Positions 8,408-17,599 of a stretch of DNA of 64,000 bases are shown piece after piece. Position 1 is the stretch's first letter, and every line of letters starts with the position of its first letter. Origin of the DNA: Chryseobacterium elymi (GTDB taxonomy: Bacteria; Bacteroidota; Bacteroidia; Flavobacteriales; Weeksellaceae); contig NZ_QNUH01000015.1 in assembly GCF_003385495.1 (NCBI RefSeq), positions 1-64,000 of the forward strand, in the 5' to 3' direction. Both the position numbers and the translations under genes were made by a program. The notes beneath the pieces were generated by a model. The model did no database searches and was not told where the DNA came from. It worked only from the letters and a program-made list of their open reading frames with translations.

Positions 8408-9565
8408 ATGTTTACAAATAAAGATATCAATTTCGAAGCCCTGAAAAGAAAAGCGTATAACGGAAGATGGGCGACTCTGGAAAACGGGATTATTCCTTTA
8501 ACAGCAGCAGATCCGGATTTCAGAATGTCTCCCGAGATCGAGCAAGGAATTATTGAATACATTAAAGACGGATACCTCAGCTATGGACCGTTTTCAGGAA
8601 TTCCCGAATTCAAAAAAAGCGTTACAAAACATTTTAATACGGAAAAAAACGGAAGTTTCAAACCGGAAAATATCTTAGCTGTAAACAGTGCCGCCCAAGG
8701 GATGTTTCTGATTGCCAAATATGTTCTGGGGCCCGGGGATGAGGCTATTATTTTCGACCCTGTTGATTTCCTGTTCAAAAAAACAGTGGAAGCAGCGGGT
8801 GGAAACATCAAATTATGCGCTGTTGATTCCAGAACAGGAGAGATAGATTTTGAAATGCTGACTTCTTTAATCTCATCAAAAACAAAACTGATTAGCATCT
8901 GTAATCCTCACAATCCGGTGGGACGAGTTTATTCAAAAGAGGTTTTAGTAAAAATTTCCGAAATAGCTGAAACTCACGATCTGTGGGTAATGAGTGATGA
9001 GATCTGGAGTGATATTATTTATGATAAAAAACAATTCAATACCTATTCTTCAGTATCAGAAGCTGCAAAGAAAAAGAGCTTTACTATTTTTGGTTTTTCA
9101 AAATCATTCGGAATTGCCGGCTTAAGAATTGGAGCTGTTTTGTGTAATGATCAGGAACTTTTAGATGATTTCACCGAAAAATCCCAGTTCAACTCTACCA
9201 TTGAGGGTGTTTCCACATTATCACAAATTGCAGCAAGTGTAGCTATTGAAAAGGCTAAACCCTGGTTTAGTAACTTCCTTGATCACCTGCAGCACAACAG
9301 GGATCTTGCCTATAGTATATTGAGTAATTCCGGTATTTTAACCCCTAATTTACCCGAAGCTACTTTTGTTATCTTTCCGAAAATTGAAAATGGATTTTCA
9401 AGCGAAGCCTTTACACAGCACGTTTTAAAAGAGGGAAAAGTAGCAGTTGTTCCCGGCTCTGAAAGATGGTTTGGAAAAGGTGCTGAAGGTCATATCCGGA
9501 TCTGCTTTTCTACTTCCACGGAAATTCTGGAAGAGGGACTTAACCGCATTATCAAAAGTTTTTAA
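8408..9565 (+). CDS. MalY/PatB-type PLP-dependent aminotransferase or C-S lyase
   Basis: A 385-residue fold-type I PLP enzyme. Key segments are ICNPHNPVGRVYSKEVL, WVMSDEIWSDIIYD (PLP-pyridine Asp) and FGFSKSFGIAGLRIG, which holds the PLP lysine, with the carboxylate-binding Arg in GHIRICFSTS. The opening (RWATLENGIIPLTAADPDFRMSPEI) and the NPHNPVGRV/SDEIWSD pair are typical of the MalY/PatB subgroup, which contains cystathionine beta-lyase-like C-S lyases as well as true aminotransferases, so the reaction cannot be fixed. It is the second gene of a two-gene operon with the FAD monooxygenase. Confidence 0.82.
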   Translation: MFTNKDINFEALKRKAYNGRWATLENGIIPLTAADPDFRMSPEIEQGIIEYIKDGYLSYGPFSGIPEFKKSVTKHFNTEKNGSFKPENILAVNSAAQGMFLIAKYVLGPGDEAIIFDPVDFLFKKTVEAAGGNIKLCAVDSRTGEIDFEMLTSLISSKTKLISICNPHNPVGRVYSKEVLVKISEIAETHDLWVMSDEIWSDIIYDKKQFNTYSSVSEAAKKKSFTIFGFSKSFGIAGLRIGAVLCNDQELLDDFTEKSQFNSTIEGVSTLSQIAASVAIEKAKPWFSNFLDHLQHNRDLAYSILSNSGILTPNLPEATFVIFPKIENGFSSEAFTQHVLKEGKVAVVPGSERWFGKGAEGHIRICFSTSTEILEEGLNRIIKSF

Positions 9566-9670
9566 AGTTAAAAAATTTCGTGTTTTTTATATTATTAATT
9601 AAAATTTTTCTTTATTTGGTGAAAATTTAACGTAATTTAAATAATTCTTACACAATAACATATTTTCGTA

Positions 9671-9700
9671 TTGATTTAACAGTTAATTTCAATATTTTTG
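9671..9700 (+). promoter_or_regulatory. complete Bacteroidota promoter for the TonB receptor
   Basis: TTG at 9671-9673, 19 bp, then TATTTTTG at 9693-9700: the canonical -33/-7 spacing. The receptor ATG is 28 bp further on. Confidence 0.7.
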
Positions 9701-9727
9701 ATACAATCACTAACATAAATACGAAAT

Positions 9728-12160
9728 ATGAAATTGAAGTACACAAGTGTTCTTTTTTTAGGAACAGTATCCATGCTGTATTCGCAAAATACAAATGATA
9801 CAATTTCTAAGGAATCAAAAATAGAAGAAATTTCTATTACCGGAAGCCGGAATAAAAAAAGAACTGTTACCAACACTCCTGTTCCCGTTGATGTAATTGA
9901 TATCAAACAGGTTAGCCAGTCGACGGGGCAGATAGAAGTGAACCAGCTTCTTCAGTTCAGTGCACCTTCCTTTAATTCCAATAAGCAGTCTGGGTCAGAC
10001 GGCGCTGATGCAACAGACCCTGCAACCCTCCGAGGACTTGGGCCAGATCAGACCCTTCTTTTACTGAACGGAAAAAGATATCATCAGTCCTCACTGATCA
10101 ATGTCTTCGGAACAAAAGGAAGAGGAAATACAGGATCGGATATGAACACCATTCCGATCGGGGCAATAAAAAGGATTGAAGTACTTCGGGACGGAGCTTC
10201 TGCACAATATGGATCTGACGCAATAGCCGGAGTTATCAATGTTATTCTTAATGACCGTAACCATGGTTTTGAGGGGAATGCTTTTTATGGAATGAATCTT
10301 TTTAAAAGCCCGGGGAACAAAGATGTGGTGTCGGATCATAAAGTAGACGGAACTACTTTTGATTTCAGCGGAAATCTGGGAACCCAAATAGGCAACAAAG
10401 GAGGTTTCGGTAATTTCACTGTTGAATTTGTCAATAAAGACCGTACCATACGGAATGCCAATCCGGAAAAGTATTCATCTCCGAGAGAAAGGTTTGGGGA
10501 TGCAAAATCTCAGAATATTTATTTCTTCGGAAATATAGAGCTTCCTCTGTCTGACGGCTTGAAATTCTATTCCCGCCAGGGATTTTCCCATCGTAAGACG
10601 AATGCTTATGCATGGACAAGATCAGCAGATGCGGACGGAAACGTTCCGGAAGTATATCCCAATGGATTTAATCCTATGCAAAATACCAGCATTACGGATT
10701 TCACTTTCGACAATGGACTGAAATTTAAAGTCGCTGACTGGGATGTCGATTTTTACAATGCATTTGGAAGCAACAGATTTACTTATCAGATCGACAATAC
10801 CATCAACGCAACTCTGGGAATAAAATCTCCTACGAGTTTTAATGCCGGCGGACATTCTCTTTTGCAGAATACAACCGGTTTTAATGCTTCAAAACAGTTT
10901 AAGGTATTGGAGGGGCTAAACGTTGCTTTCGGATCCGAGTTCAGGTATGAAGAGTTTGGGATCATCAAAGGAGAAGAAGCATCCTATGCAATGTATGACA
11001 TTAACGGAAACATTGTAACAACCGATACTCCTGAAGACCTGCTTGTTACCAATCCTTTATCAGGTGATGTACGTCCCGGCGGTTCTCAAGGGTTTCCGGG
11101 ATATTCACAGGAATTTAACAAAAACAGGAATAATTTTGCGGCTTATGTAGACACTGAACTCGACATTACCAAAGACTGGATGATCAGCGTGGCAGGAAGG
11201 TTTGAAAACTACAGTGATTTCGGAAGTACTTTGAATGGTAAATTTGCGACACGGTATGCTATTACTCCCCAATTTGCATTCAGAGGTTCGGTTTCTACAG
11301 GATTCAGAGCTCCTTCTCTCGCACAGAAGTATTACAGTCTTCAATTTACAAACTTTCAAGGGGGAAACCTTGTAACGATACAGCTTGCAGCTAATGATAG
11401 TGACCTGGCACAAACAGTTGGAATTCCACAATTAAAGCAAGAAACCTCGTTAAATGGAAGTGCTGGCTTCACTTTCAATACAGGAAAGTTCACGGCAACA
11501 GTGGATGGATATTACATTAAAGTAAAAGACCGAATTGTATTGACAGGAAATTTCACACAGGATGATGATGCTATAGGCCAAATACTAGCTGATAACCATA
11601 TCGACCAGGCCCAGTTTTTCACCAATGCAATAGATACCAGAACAAAAGGTGTTGATATTATCTTAAGCTACACGGAAAATATTGGTTCGGGAAAGCTTTC
11701 CGCTACTTTAGCAGGTAACTACAACGAAATGGAAATCACCAGGATAAACACTTCAGAAAAATTAAAAGGAAAAGAAGATGTCTATCTGAGTGCGAGAGAA
11801 AGAGCATTTATTTTAGCATCCGCTCCTAAAACAAAGGTCAATCTGAATTTAAATTACAAAATTGATAAGTTCAATGCCAATCTTCAGCTGGTAAGATTTG
11901 ATAAGGTAAAGCTGATAGGCTACAACGGTGCAGATGACTACCAGCTTTATGGTGCAAAAGTGACTACCGACCTGTCCTTCGGCTATGAGTTTTCTAAAAG
12001 CTTTAATCTTACAATAGGAAGCAAAAACCTTTTTAACCGCTATCCTACTCTGCAGACGGCACATGTAGATGGTAATACAGAATCCGGAGGTATTTTCGAT
12101 CCTGTACAGATGGGTTTTGCAGGAAGGCAGGCTTTCGCAAGACTTAATTTTAAGTTTTAA
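9728..12160 (+). CDS. TonB-dependent outer-membrane receptor
   Basis: An 810-residue receptor. It has a signal peptide (MKLKYTSVLFLGTVSMLYSQ), a plug domain (about residues 35-165, with ATLRGLGPDQTLLLLNGKR and the IERIEV-like IKRIEVLRDGASAQYGSDAIAGVINVIL), then a long barrel ending NFKF with a C-terminal Phe. It lacks the N-terminal CarboxypepD_reg domain of SusC-type receptors, so it is a stand-alone receptor. The ligand is not evident; no SusD or siderophore gene is adjacent. It has its own complete promoter. Confidence 0.9.
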   Translation: MKLKYTSVLFLGTVSMLYSQNTNDTISKESKIEEISITGSRNKKRTVTNTPVPVDVIDIKQVSQSTGQIEVNQLLQFSAPSFNSNKQSGSDGADATDPATLRGLGPDQTLLLLNGKRYHQSSLINVFGTKGRGNTGSDMNTIPIGAIKRIEVLRDGASAQYGSDAIAGVINVILNDRNHGFEGNAFYGMNLFKSPGNKDVVSDHKVDGTTFDFSGNLGTQIGNKGGFGNFTVEFVNKDRTIRNANPEKYSSPRERFGDAKSQNIYFFGNIELPLSDGLKFYSRQGFSHRKTNAYAWTRSADADGNVPEVYPNGFNPMQNTSITDFTFDNGLKFKVADWDVDFYNAFGSNRFTYQIDNTINATLGIKSPTSFNAGGHSLLQNTTGFNASKQFKVLEGLNVAFGSEFRYEEFGIIKGEEASYAMYDINGNIVTTDTPEDLLVTNPLSGDVRPGGSQGFPGYSQEFNKNRNNFAAYVDTELDITKDWMISVAGRFENYSDFGSTLNGKFATRYAITPQFAFRGSVSTGFRAPSLAQKYYSLQFTNFQGGNLVTIQLAANDSDLAQTVGIPQLKQETSLNGSAGFTFNTGKFTATVDGYYIKVKDRIVLTGNFTQDDDAIGQILADNHIDQAQFFTNAIDTRTKGVDIILSYTENIGSGKLSATLAGNYNEMEITRINTSEKLKGKEDVYLSARERAFILASAPKTKVNLNLNYKIDKFNANLQLVRFDKVKLIGYNGADDYQLYGAKVTTDLSFGYEFSKSFNLTIGSKNLFNRYPTLQTAHVDGNTESGGIFDPVQMGFAGRQAFARLNFKF

Positions 12161-12175
12161 AAATAATATAATGTA

Positions 12176-12237
12176 GCTGTATCAGTGTAAATAATAATCA
12201 CCAGTATGATTTTGTTGAAATAATCTGCTGATACAGC
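12176..12237. terminator. long-loop inverted repeat between convergent genes
   Basis: Perfect 10-bp arms GCTGTATCAG / CTGATACAGC (12176-12185 and 12228-12237) are separated by 42 bp, between the convergent receptor and sugar-dehydrogenase genes. T-rich sequence follows on the plus strand (CTTTTATTTTT). It is probably a bidirectional terminator, but the loop is unusually long. Confidence 0.5.
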
Positions 12238-12242
12238 CACTT

Positions 12243-13460
12243 TTATTTTTTAGAAATCTTATAGAGTTTTCCGCTGTCTGTGACGGCATACAGGCTACCA
12301 TCAATTCCATCCAGCACATCTCTGAAACGCTCTTTCTGGTCAGCAAGAAGGCGTTCTTCCCCCACCACCTTATTATCTTTCATAACAATCCTGTTAATGT
12401 GTTCGCCACTTAAACATCCGATGATAAGATTTCCTTTCCATTCCTCAATATTTCCGGTATAGAAAGTGACTCCACTCGGAGAAATTACAGGATCCCAATA
12501 ATAAACGGGCTGTTCTGTTCCTTCTTTTTGGGTAATACCATCTCCCACTTTGGATCCGGAATATTCAATTCCATAAGTCACATCTCCCCAGCCATAATTT
12601 TTTCCTGGCTGTATCAGATTGATTTCATCACCACCTCTGGGGCCCATTTCAACATCCCAAAGAGTGCCGTTCGGGTCTATTGCCATTCCCTGCGGATTTC
12701 TTATACCATAGGCATGAATTTCCGGCTTATATCCCTGTTTTCCAATAAATGGATTCCCGGGAGCCGGCTTTCCGTCTTTGGTGATTTTTACTATTTTTCC
12801 TAAATAATTATCTGTTTTCTGGGCATACACTCTTGTTTGTTTGTCTGATCTTTCGCCGGTACTTACAAATAAATTGCCGTCCCTGTCAAAAGCCAGCCTG
12901 CTTCCATAATGCTTATCACCATCATAGGAAGGTTCTGCACGGAAAATAACTTTAACTTCTGAAATATTTTTAAGATCTGCTGAGAGTCTCCCTTTCGCTA
13001 CCGAAGTCAGATTTCCTTCGCCAAACGGTTCTGAAAAACTGAAATAAATAATATTATTCGTTTTAAAATCCGGATCAAGAGCTACATCCAGCATTCCTCC
13101 CTGTCCTTTTGAATCTACTTTTGGAAATCCTTCAATTTTAGAAACCTGTTTTCCATTTGTTGAAACTACATTCATATGGCCGTTTTTATCAGTAATAAGA
13201 AACCTTCCGTCAGGAAGATTAACCATTCCCCATGGCCTGCCAAGGTCTTTATTAAGGACTTCAACTTTATAGGCTGTTGTGGTCTTTACAGCTTTAATTC
13301 TGGTTTGTCCATCAAAAGCGGGCTTATAATTCGTATTCGGTTTTTCGGTTTCTACACTACCGTCTTTTCCTGTCTGCTGGGCATTTGCATTGTTCTTCTT
13401 ACATGAGGATAAAAGTAAAAAAACACTGAGTGCCGGTACATAAATTGGGTTGATTTTCAT
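12243..13460 (-). CDS. PQQ-dependent sugar dehydrogenase lipoprotein
   Basis: A 405-residue protein of the soluble glucose/sorbosone dehydrogenase (aldose sugar dehydrogenase, YliI-like) beta-propeller family. Characteristic segments are LGRPWGMVNLPDGRFLITDKNGHM, GQGGMLDVALDPDF, KHYGSRLAFDRDGNLFVSTGERSD, YGIRNPQGMAIDP and GPRGGDEINLIQPGKNYGWGDVTYG, which carry the PQQ and Ca-binding residues. The start at 13460 (MKINPIYVPALSVFLLLSSCKK) gives a signal peptide with lipobox Cys and suits the -7 element at 13481-13488; an upstream in-frame extension to 13697 runs into the divergent blaI gene and is not real. It oxidises sugars in the periplasm or on the surface; the substrate is unknown. Confidence 0.87.
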   Translation of the reverse strand: MKINPIYVPALSVFLLLSSCKKNNANAQQTGKDGSVETEKPNTNYKPAFDGQTRIKAVKTTTAYKVEVLNKDLGRPWGMVNLPDGRFLITDKNGHMNVVSTNGKQVSKIEGFPKVDSKGQGGMLDVALDPDFKTNNIIYFSFSEPFGEGNLTSVAKGRLSADLKNISEVKVIFRAEPSYDGDKHYGSRLAFDRDGNLFVSTGERSDKQTRVYAQKTDNYLGKIVKITKDGKPAPGNPFIGKQGYKPEIHAYGIRNPQGMAIDPNGTLWDVEMGPRGGDEINLIQPGKNYGWGDVTYGIEYSGSKVGDGITQKEGTEQPVYYWDPVISPSGVTFYTGNIEEWKGNLIIGCLSGEHINRIVMKDNKVVGEERLLADQKERFRDVLDGIDGSLYAVTDSGKLYKISKK

Positions 13461-13480
13461 AGTATTGTAATTAGTGATAA

Positions 13481-13488
13481 CAAAAATA
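13481..13488 (-). promoter_or_regulatory. -7 promoter element for the sugar dehydrogenase
   Basis: Minus-strand TATTTTTG, 20 bp upstream of the ATG at 13460. It supports that start over the longer open frame. Confidence 0.55.
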
Positions 13489-13512
13489 ATGGAAAAATAA
13501 TGCCACAAAAAT

Positions 13513-13542
13513 TTGCAGATGAAAATTTTTATTCTACATTTG
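13513..13542 (+). promoter_or_regulatory. complete promoter of the blaI-like/M56 operon
   Basis: TTG at 13513-13515, 19 bp, then TACATTTG at 13535-13542. The -7 element lies inside the first BlaI-type operator. Confidence 0.75.
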
Positions 13543-13564
13543 TAGAATAAATTACAACGTTGTA
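13531..13564. promoter_or_regulatory. two BlaI/MecI-type operators
   Basis: Two dyads: ATTCTACA-TT-TGTAGAAT (13531-13548) and TACAACGTTGTA (13553-13564). Both fit the TACA...TGTA pattern bound by BlaI/MecI repressors. The first covers the -7 element and the second ends 2 bp before the ATG, so the regulator most likely represses its own operon. Confidence 0.8.
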
Positions 13565-13566
13565 GA

Positions 13567-13938
13567 ATGAAAGAGATAAAATTAACCGATTCGGAAAAAA
13601 ATCTTATGGAAATCCTTTGGGAAAAGAAGCGAGTTTTCATGAAAGACATTCTTGATTCGTATCCTGAACCCAAACCTGCCGCGACAACCATCGCCACTCT
13701 GCTGAAAAGAATGCAGAATAAAGACCTGGTAGGTTATACATTGTATGGAAATTCCCGTGAATACTATCCAAAAGTGGTGAAAGAGGAATATTTTAATGAG
13801 GAAATGACCTCCATGATTGACCGTTTTTTCAACAGCTCGGTGACTCAGTTTGCATCATTTTTTACTTCTAATGCAAAGTTCAGTCAGAAGCAGTTGAAAG
13901 AACTCCGTGATATAATAGATCAACAGATAAAAGAATAA
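13567..13938 (+). CDS. BlaI/MecI/CopY family repressor
   Basis: A 123-residue winged-helix repressor. It begins MKEIKLTDSEKNLMEILWEKK, followed by the recognition region PKPAATTIATLLKRMQNKDLV and the wing GNSREYYPKV. The C-terminal helix (FFTSNAKFSQKQLKELRDIID) is the dimerisation part. In this family the repressor is released when a partner M56 membrane protease is triggered, often by beta-lactams; here the inducer is unknown and no beta-lactamase gene is nearby. Two matching dyad operators lie directly upstream. The stop is 2 bp before the M56 gene, forming a two-gene operon. Confidence 0.92.
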   Translation: MKEIKLTDSEKNLMEILWEKKRVFMKDILDSYPEPKPAATTIATLLKRMQNKDLVGYTLYGNSREYYPKVVKEEYFNEEMTSMIDRFFNSSVTQFASFFTSNAKFSQKQLKELRDIIDQQIKE

Positions 13939-13940
13939 AA

Positions 13941-15383
13941 ATGTTCATCATTGTTCTAAAAATGTTGCTGTGTTCTTCAGCATTCATCTCTGTATATTAT
14001 CTGTTTTTGGAAAAAGAAAAAATGTATCTGTTTAACAGGTTTTATTTGATTTTTTCTTTGATTTTCTCCCATGTAATTCCATTCATTTCCTTCACAGTAC
14101 AGTCACCAAAAACAGAGAATAAGTCTAGGATCATATTTGAAGATACGGCACAGCTGATTATCCCCATCCAATCTGCCCAGGAAAGTTTTGACTGGATGAA
14201 CATTGCATGGCTCATCTATGGAGCCGTTGCTCTTTTCCTTTTAATAAAAAGCATCCTGTCAATTATAGCCATCAAAAAAATACAGGCTGAAAAAAGGATC
14301 TATCAGAATTACAAGGTCATGGTAACCCGTGAAAACCTTCCTCCTTTTAGCTTTTGGAATACTATTTATTTAGGTGAAAATTATCTAAGAAATAATGTAA
14401 TCGACCCAAGAATATTTCTTCATGAAAAAACTCATATTGACCAAAAGCACAGCATAGAGCTTATTTTTATAGAAATCCTAAAAATTTTCATATGGTTCAA
14501 TCCCGTGCTTCTTATTTATAAAAAAGTGATCATCACTAACCATGAATTTCTTGCAGACGAAGCTGTTTTGAACAGCAGATACAATATAAAAGAGTACCAG
14601 AATTTAATTCTTGATGAGATTATCAGTATCCAGAACCTGCCTCTTACCCATTCATTTAATTTTAGCAACACCAAAAAACGATTTATTATGATGACAAAGA
14701 CAAAACCCAGATTCATTGTTCTGAAAAAAGCAGCCAGCATCACGGCTTTGATTGCCGCTACAGCTTTATTTGCAGAAAGAACATACGCGGTCAAACCGGA
14801 AAATAGCAGCCTCAAAAATCACAACACCTCTGATTTTTCAAATGTTTTCACCAATGGAGTCAGTCAAAATGCAAGAACAGCAAAAAAACAGCAACACTAT
14901 CAGGTTTCTTTAATGCCCTATAGTGATTTTGAAAAAAGAACGGAGAAAAAACCCCATACAGCAATGGAATTCAAAACGGAAAGCATAAAAGCTGTTACAG
15001 ATACTATCTCCCCAAAGAAAACAGCACAAATAAATAGTAATGAGGGTAATAACACAAATGTAAACCAACAACAGGATAGGGATTTTGTTCAAGCAGAATT
15101 TCCAGAAGGAGCAAAATTACTTCGCTCAAAAATTGGGTCAATGCTTGATACAAGTATATTTGACGGAAAAGAAAAACTGGTAAAATCAACAGCACATATA
15201 CATGTTGATGAAACCGGAAAAATAAGTCAAATAACAGCTTCCGGTGATAATGAGGCATTCAATAAAGAAATTATTAAAACCGTTACAGCAGTAAATAACG
15301 GAATGGTATGGAAGCCCGCAACAAGAAATGGAAAAGCGACAGCAAGCGTCTTTACATTGCCTATGACCATGAGTTTTCAGTAA
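13941..15383 (+). CDS. BlaR1-like M56 membrane peptidase with TonB-C-like tail
   Basis: A 480-residue membrane sensor-protease. Membrane segments lie at about residues 1-22, 33-53, 88-108 and ~265-282. The zinc motif is HEKTHIDQKH, followed by IWFNPVLLIYKK and NHEFLADEAVL, the HEXXH and E-x-x-A-D signature of M56/BlaR1 peptidases. The external part after ~285 carries no penicillin-binding domain. It has a low-complexity linker and then a ~100-residue domain (FVQAEFPEGAKLLRSKI...VHVDE-like HIHVDETGKISQ...KPATRNGKATASVFTLPMTM) resembling the TonB C-terminal domain. This combination is common in Bacteroidota. It is partner of the upstream BlaI-like repressor. Confidence 0.85.
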   Translation: MFIIVLKMLLCSSAFISVYYLFLEKEKMYLFNRFYLIFSLIFSHVIPFISFTVQSPKTENKSRIIFEDTAQLIIPIQSAQESFDWMNIAWLIYGAVALFLLIKSILSIIAIKKIQAEKRIYQNYKVMVTRENLPPFSFWNTIYLGENYLRNNVIDPRIFLHEKTHIDQKHSIELIFIEILKIFIWFNPVLLIYKKVIITNHEFLADEAVLNSRYNIKEYQNLILDEIISIQNLPLTHSFNFSNTKKRFIMMTKTKPRFIVLKKAASITALIAATALFAERTYAVKPENSSLKNHNTSDFSNVFTNGVSQNARTAKKQQHYQVSLMPYSDFEKRTEKKPHTAMEFKTESIKAVTDTISPKKTAQINSNEGNNTNVNQQQDRDFVQAEFPEGAKLLRSKIGSMLDTSIFDGKEKLVKSTAHIHVDETGKISQITASGDNEAFNKEIIKTVTAVNNGMVWKPATRNGKATASVFTLPMTMSFQ

Positions 15384-15394
15384 GATTAATTAAC

Positions 15395-15416
15395 AAGCGC
15401 TATAAGTTTAGCGCTT
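15395..15416 (+). terminator. intrinsic terminator after the M56 gene
   Basis: An 8-bp stem AAGCGCTA / TAGCGCTT (15395-15402 with 15409-15416), loop TAAGTT, followed by six T. Confidence 0.85.
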
Positions 15417-15505
15417 TTTTATTTTATATATATTATGGATGGATGAAAACCCACCATCAAAATATTCATCTTCAAATACTTTATGAAGGCTAAAAATTTC
15501 TTTCG

Positions 15506-15513
15506 TATTTTTG
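15506..15513 (+). promoter_or_regulatory. -7 promoter element (TATTTTTG) for uvrB
   Basis: A TAnnTTTG match that overlaps the alternative TTG start at 15511, so translation must begin downstream at ATG 15532. Confidence 0.55.
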
Positions 15514-15531
15514 TTGTATACATCATTTCCT

Positions 15532-17523
15532 ATGAATTTTAATCTTCAATCAGAATATAAACCTACAGGCGACCAGCCACAAGCGATCGAAAAGCTTACC
15601 CAAGGCATCGAGATCGGGGAAAAATACCAGACCCTTCTTGGTGTAACGGGTTCCGGAAAAACATTTACTGTCGCCAATGTGGTACAGAATGTGCAGAAAC
15701 CTACTTTGGTTCTTGCCCACAACAAAACTCTGGCAGCCCAGTTATTCATGGAGTTTAAGGAATTCTTTCCCGATAACGCGGTTGAATATTTTGTCAGCTA
15801 CTATGATTATTACCAGCCGGAAGCCTACATTGCAACAACCGGAACTTATATTGAGAAAGACCTCAGCATTAATGAAGAAGTAGAAAAACTACGCCTTTCT
15901 GCAACAGCCAGTCTGCTTTCAGGAAGAAGAGATGTACTGATCGTAGCCTCTGTTTCATGTATTTACGGTATCGGAAACCCTTCAGAATTTCATAAATCAC
16001 TAATTACATTAGCTATTGGGGAAAAAGTGACAAGAACCGCACTCCTCCATTCTTTAGTTAACGCATTATATGCCAGAACACTGGGAGACTTCCAGAGAGG
16101 GACGTTCCGTGTAAAAGGAGACGTTATTGATGTTTTTCCGGCATATGCTGACAATGCAGTAAGAATTCAGTTTTTTGGAGATGAAATAGAAAAAATTCAG
16201 AGCTTTGATCCTGTAAGCGGAAATGTGGAAGCTAATTTTGACCAGATTCAGATTTATCCCGCCAACCTCTTTGTGACATCAAAAGAAACTCTAAACGGAG
16301 CTATCAGAAGCATCCAGGACGATATGGTAAAGCAGGTAGATTTCTTTAATTCTATTGAAAAACCCCTGGAAGCTAAAAGACTTCAGGAAAGAACAGAACT
16401 GGATCTTGAAATGATCAAGGAACTGGGCTACTGCTCAGGGATTGAGAACTATTCAAGATATCTTGACGGAAGGCTTCCCGGTTCAAGACCATTCTGCCTG
16501 ATTGATTATTTCCCGAAAGACTTTTTAATGGTTATTGATGAAAGCCATGTTACCGTTCCCCAGGTTCATGCCATGTACGGTGGCGACCGGAGCAGAAAGG
16601 AAGCTTTGGTGGAATATGGCTTCCGACTTCCGGCCGCCATGGACAACAGACCTCTTAAGTTTGAGGAATTTGAAGCCATGCAAAACCAGGTGATCTATGT
16701 TTCCGCAACGCCGGCTGATTATGAACTGGAGAAAACCGGAGGAGCTTATATTGAGCAGATCATCCGTCCTACAGGTCTTCTGGACCCCATCATTGAGGTA
16801 AGACCAAGCCTGAACCAGATCGATGATCTGATGGAAGAGATCCGAAAAAGAGCTGAGGCTGATGAAAGGGTTCTGGTTACTACTCTAACGAAGAAGATGG
16901 CCGAAGAACTTACCAAATATTTTATGAAATTCGGGATCAGAACGAGATATATCCACTCAGATGTAGAAACGCTGGAACGTATCCAGATTATGCAGGACCT
17001 GCGTTTGGGAATTTTTGATGTACTCATCGGAGTCAATCTTTTAAGAGAGGGGCTTGACCTTCCGGAAGTGTCTCTGGTAGCCATTCTGGACGCTGATAAA
17101 GAAGGAATGCTTAGAAGCAGAAGGTCGATGATCCAGACAGTAGGACGTGCGGCAAGAAACGTTAACGGAAAAGCAATCATGTATGCCGATAAGATCACAA
17201 AATCCATGCAGGCCGCTCTGGATGAAACAGAATACCGTCGTAATAAACAAATACAGCATAATGAAGCCAACGGACTTGTTCCTCAGGCCCTAAATAAAAA
17301 GATTTCAGAAAATCTTGTGGGAAGGAGTAAAGATTTCCCTGATCCAAAATACACCCAGAAAGAGATTCTTCAGAAAGCTGCTGAAACAAAAGCCAGCTAT
17401 GGGGGCAAAGACATTGAAAAAATCATCGGACAGAAGCAGAAAGAAATGGAAGCTGCCGCTAAAAATCTTGACTTTATAAAAGCGGCTAAACTTAGAGATG
17501 AGATCGCAGCTTTGAAAGAATAA
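15532..17523 (+). CDS. uvrB: excinuclease ABC subunit UvrB
   Basis: A 663-residue helicase-like subunit of nucleotide-excision repair; it receives damaged DNA from UvrA and recruits UvrC. Visible motifs are Walker A GVTGSGKTFT, the beta-hairpin region YYDYYQPEAYIATTGTYIEKD, motif II VIDESH, motif V IGVNLLREGLDLPEVSLVAILDADKEG, motif VI QTVGRAARN and a C-terminal UVR domain (IIGQKQKEMEAAAKNLDFIKAAKLRDEI). The ATG at 15532 (MNFNLQSEYKPTGDQPQAI) is preferred because an upstream TTG overlaps the promoter. It is monocistronic, ending in a long perfect hairpin. Confidence 0.98.
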   Translation: MNFNLQSEYKPTGDQPQAIEKLTQGIEIGEKYQTLLGVTGSGKTFTVANVVQNVQKPTLVLAHNKTLAAQLFMEFKEFFPDNAVEYFVSYYDYYQPEAYIATTGTYIEKDLSINEEVEKLRLSATASLLSGRRDVLIVASVSCIYGIGNPSEFHKSLITLAIGEKVTRTALLHSLVNALYARTLGDFQRGTFRVKGDVIDVFPAYADNAVRIQFFGDEIEKIQSFDPVSGNVEANFDQIQIYPANLFVTSKETLNGAIRSIQDDMVKQVDFFNSIEKPLEAKRLQERTELDLEMIKELGYCSGIENYSRYLDGRLPGSRPFCLIDYFPKDFLMVIDESHVTVPQVHAMYGGDRSRKEALVEYGFRLPAAMDNRPLKFEEFEAMQNQVIYVSATPADYELEKTGGAYIEQIIRPTGLLDPIIEVRPSLNQIDDLMEEIRKRAEADERVLVTTLTKKMAEELTKYFMKFGIRTRYIHSDVETLERIQIMQDLRLGIFDVLIGVNLLREGLDLPEVSLVAILDADKEGMLRSRRSMIQTVGRAARNVNGKAIMYADKITKSMQAALDETEYRRNKQIQHNEANGLVPQALNKKISENLVGRSKDFPDPKYTQKEILQKAAETKASYGGKDIEKIIGQKQKEMEAAAKNLDFIKAAKLRDEIAALKE

Positions 17524-17537
17524 TTGATTACATTATA

Positions 17538-17576
17538 ATAATTATTGGCGGCATCTTCGATGCCGCCAATAATTAT
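17538..17576. terminator. 18-bp perfect hairpin between uvrB and the convergent DUF3820 gene
   Basis: Arms 17538-17555 and 17559-17576 are perfectly complementary, with a three-base TTC loop and a GC-rich tip (GGCGGCATC). It lies 14 bp after uvrB and 23 bp from the end of the convergent gene, so it can serve both strands. Confidence 0.85.
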
Positions 17577-17599
17577 ATGTATAGTCAGAAAGACCTTTT

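Noticed and set aside
13461..13697. N-terminal extension of the sugar dehydrogenase frame
   Set aside because: It runs across the BlaI operators and into the divergent blaI-like gene. The lipoprotein start at 13460 and the -7 element at 13481 explain the gene.
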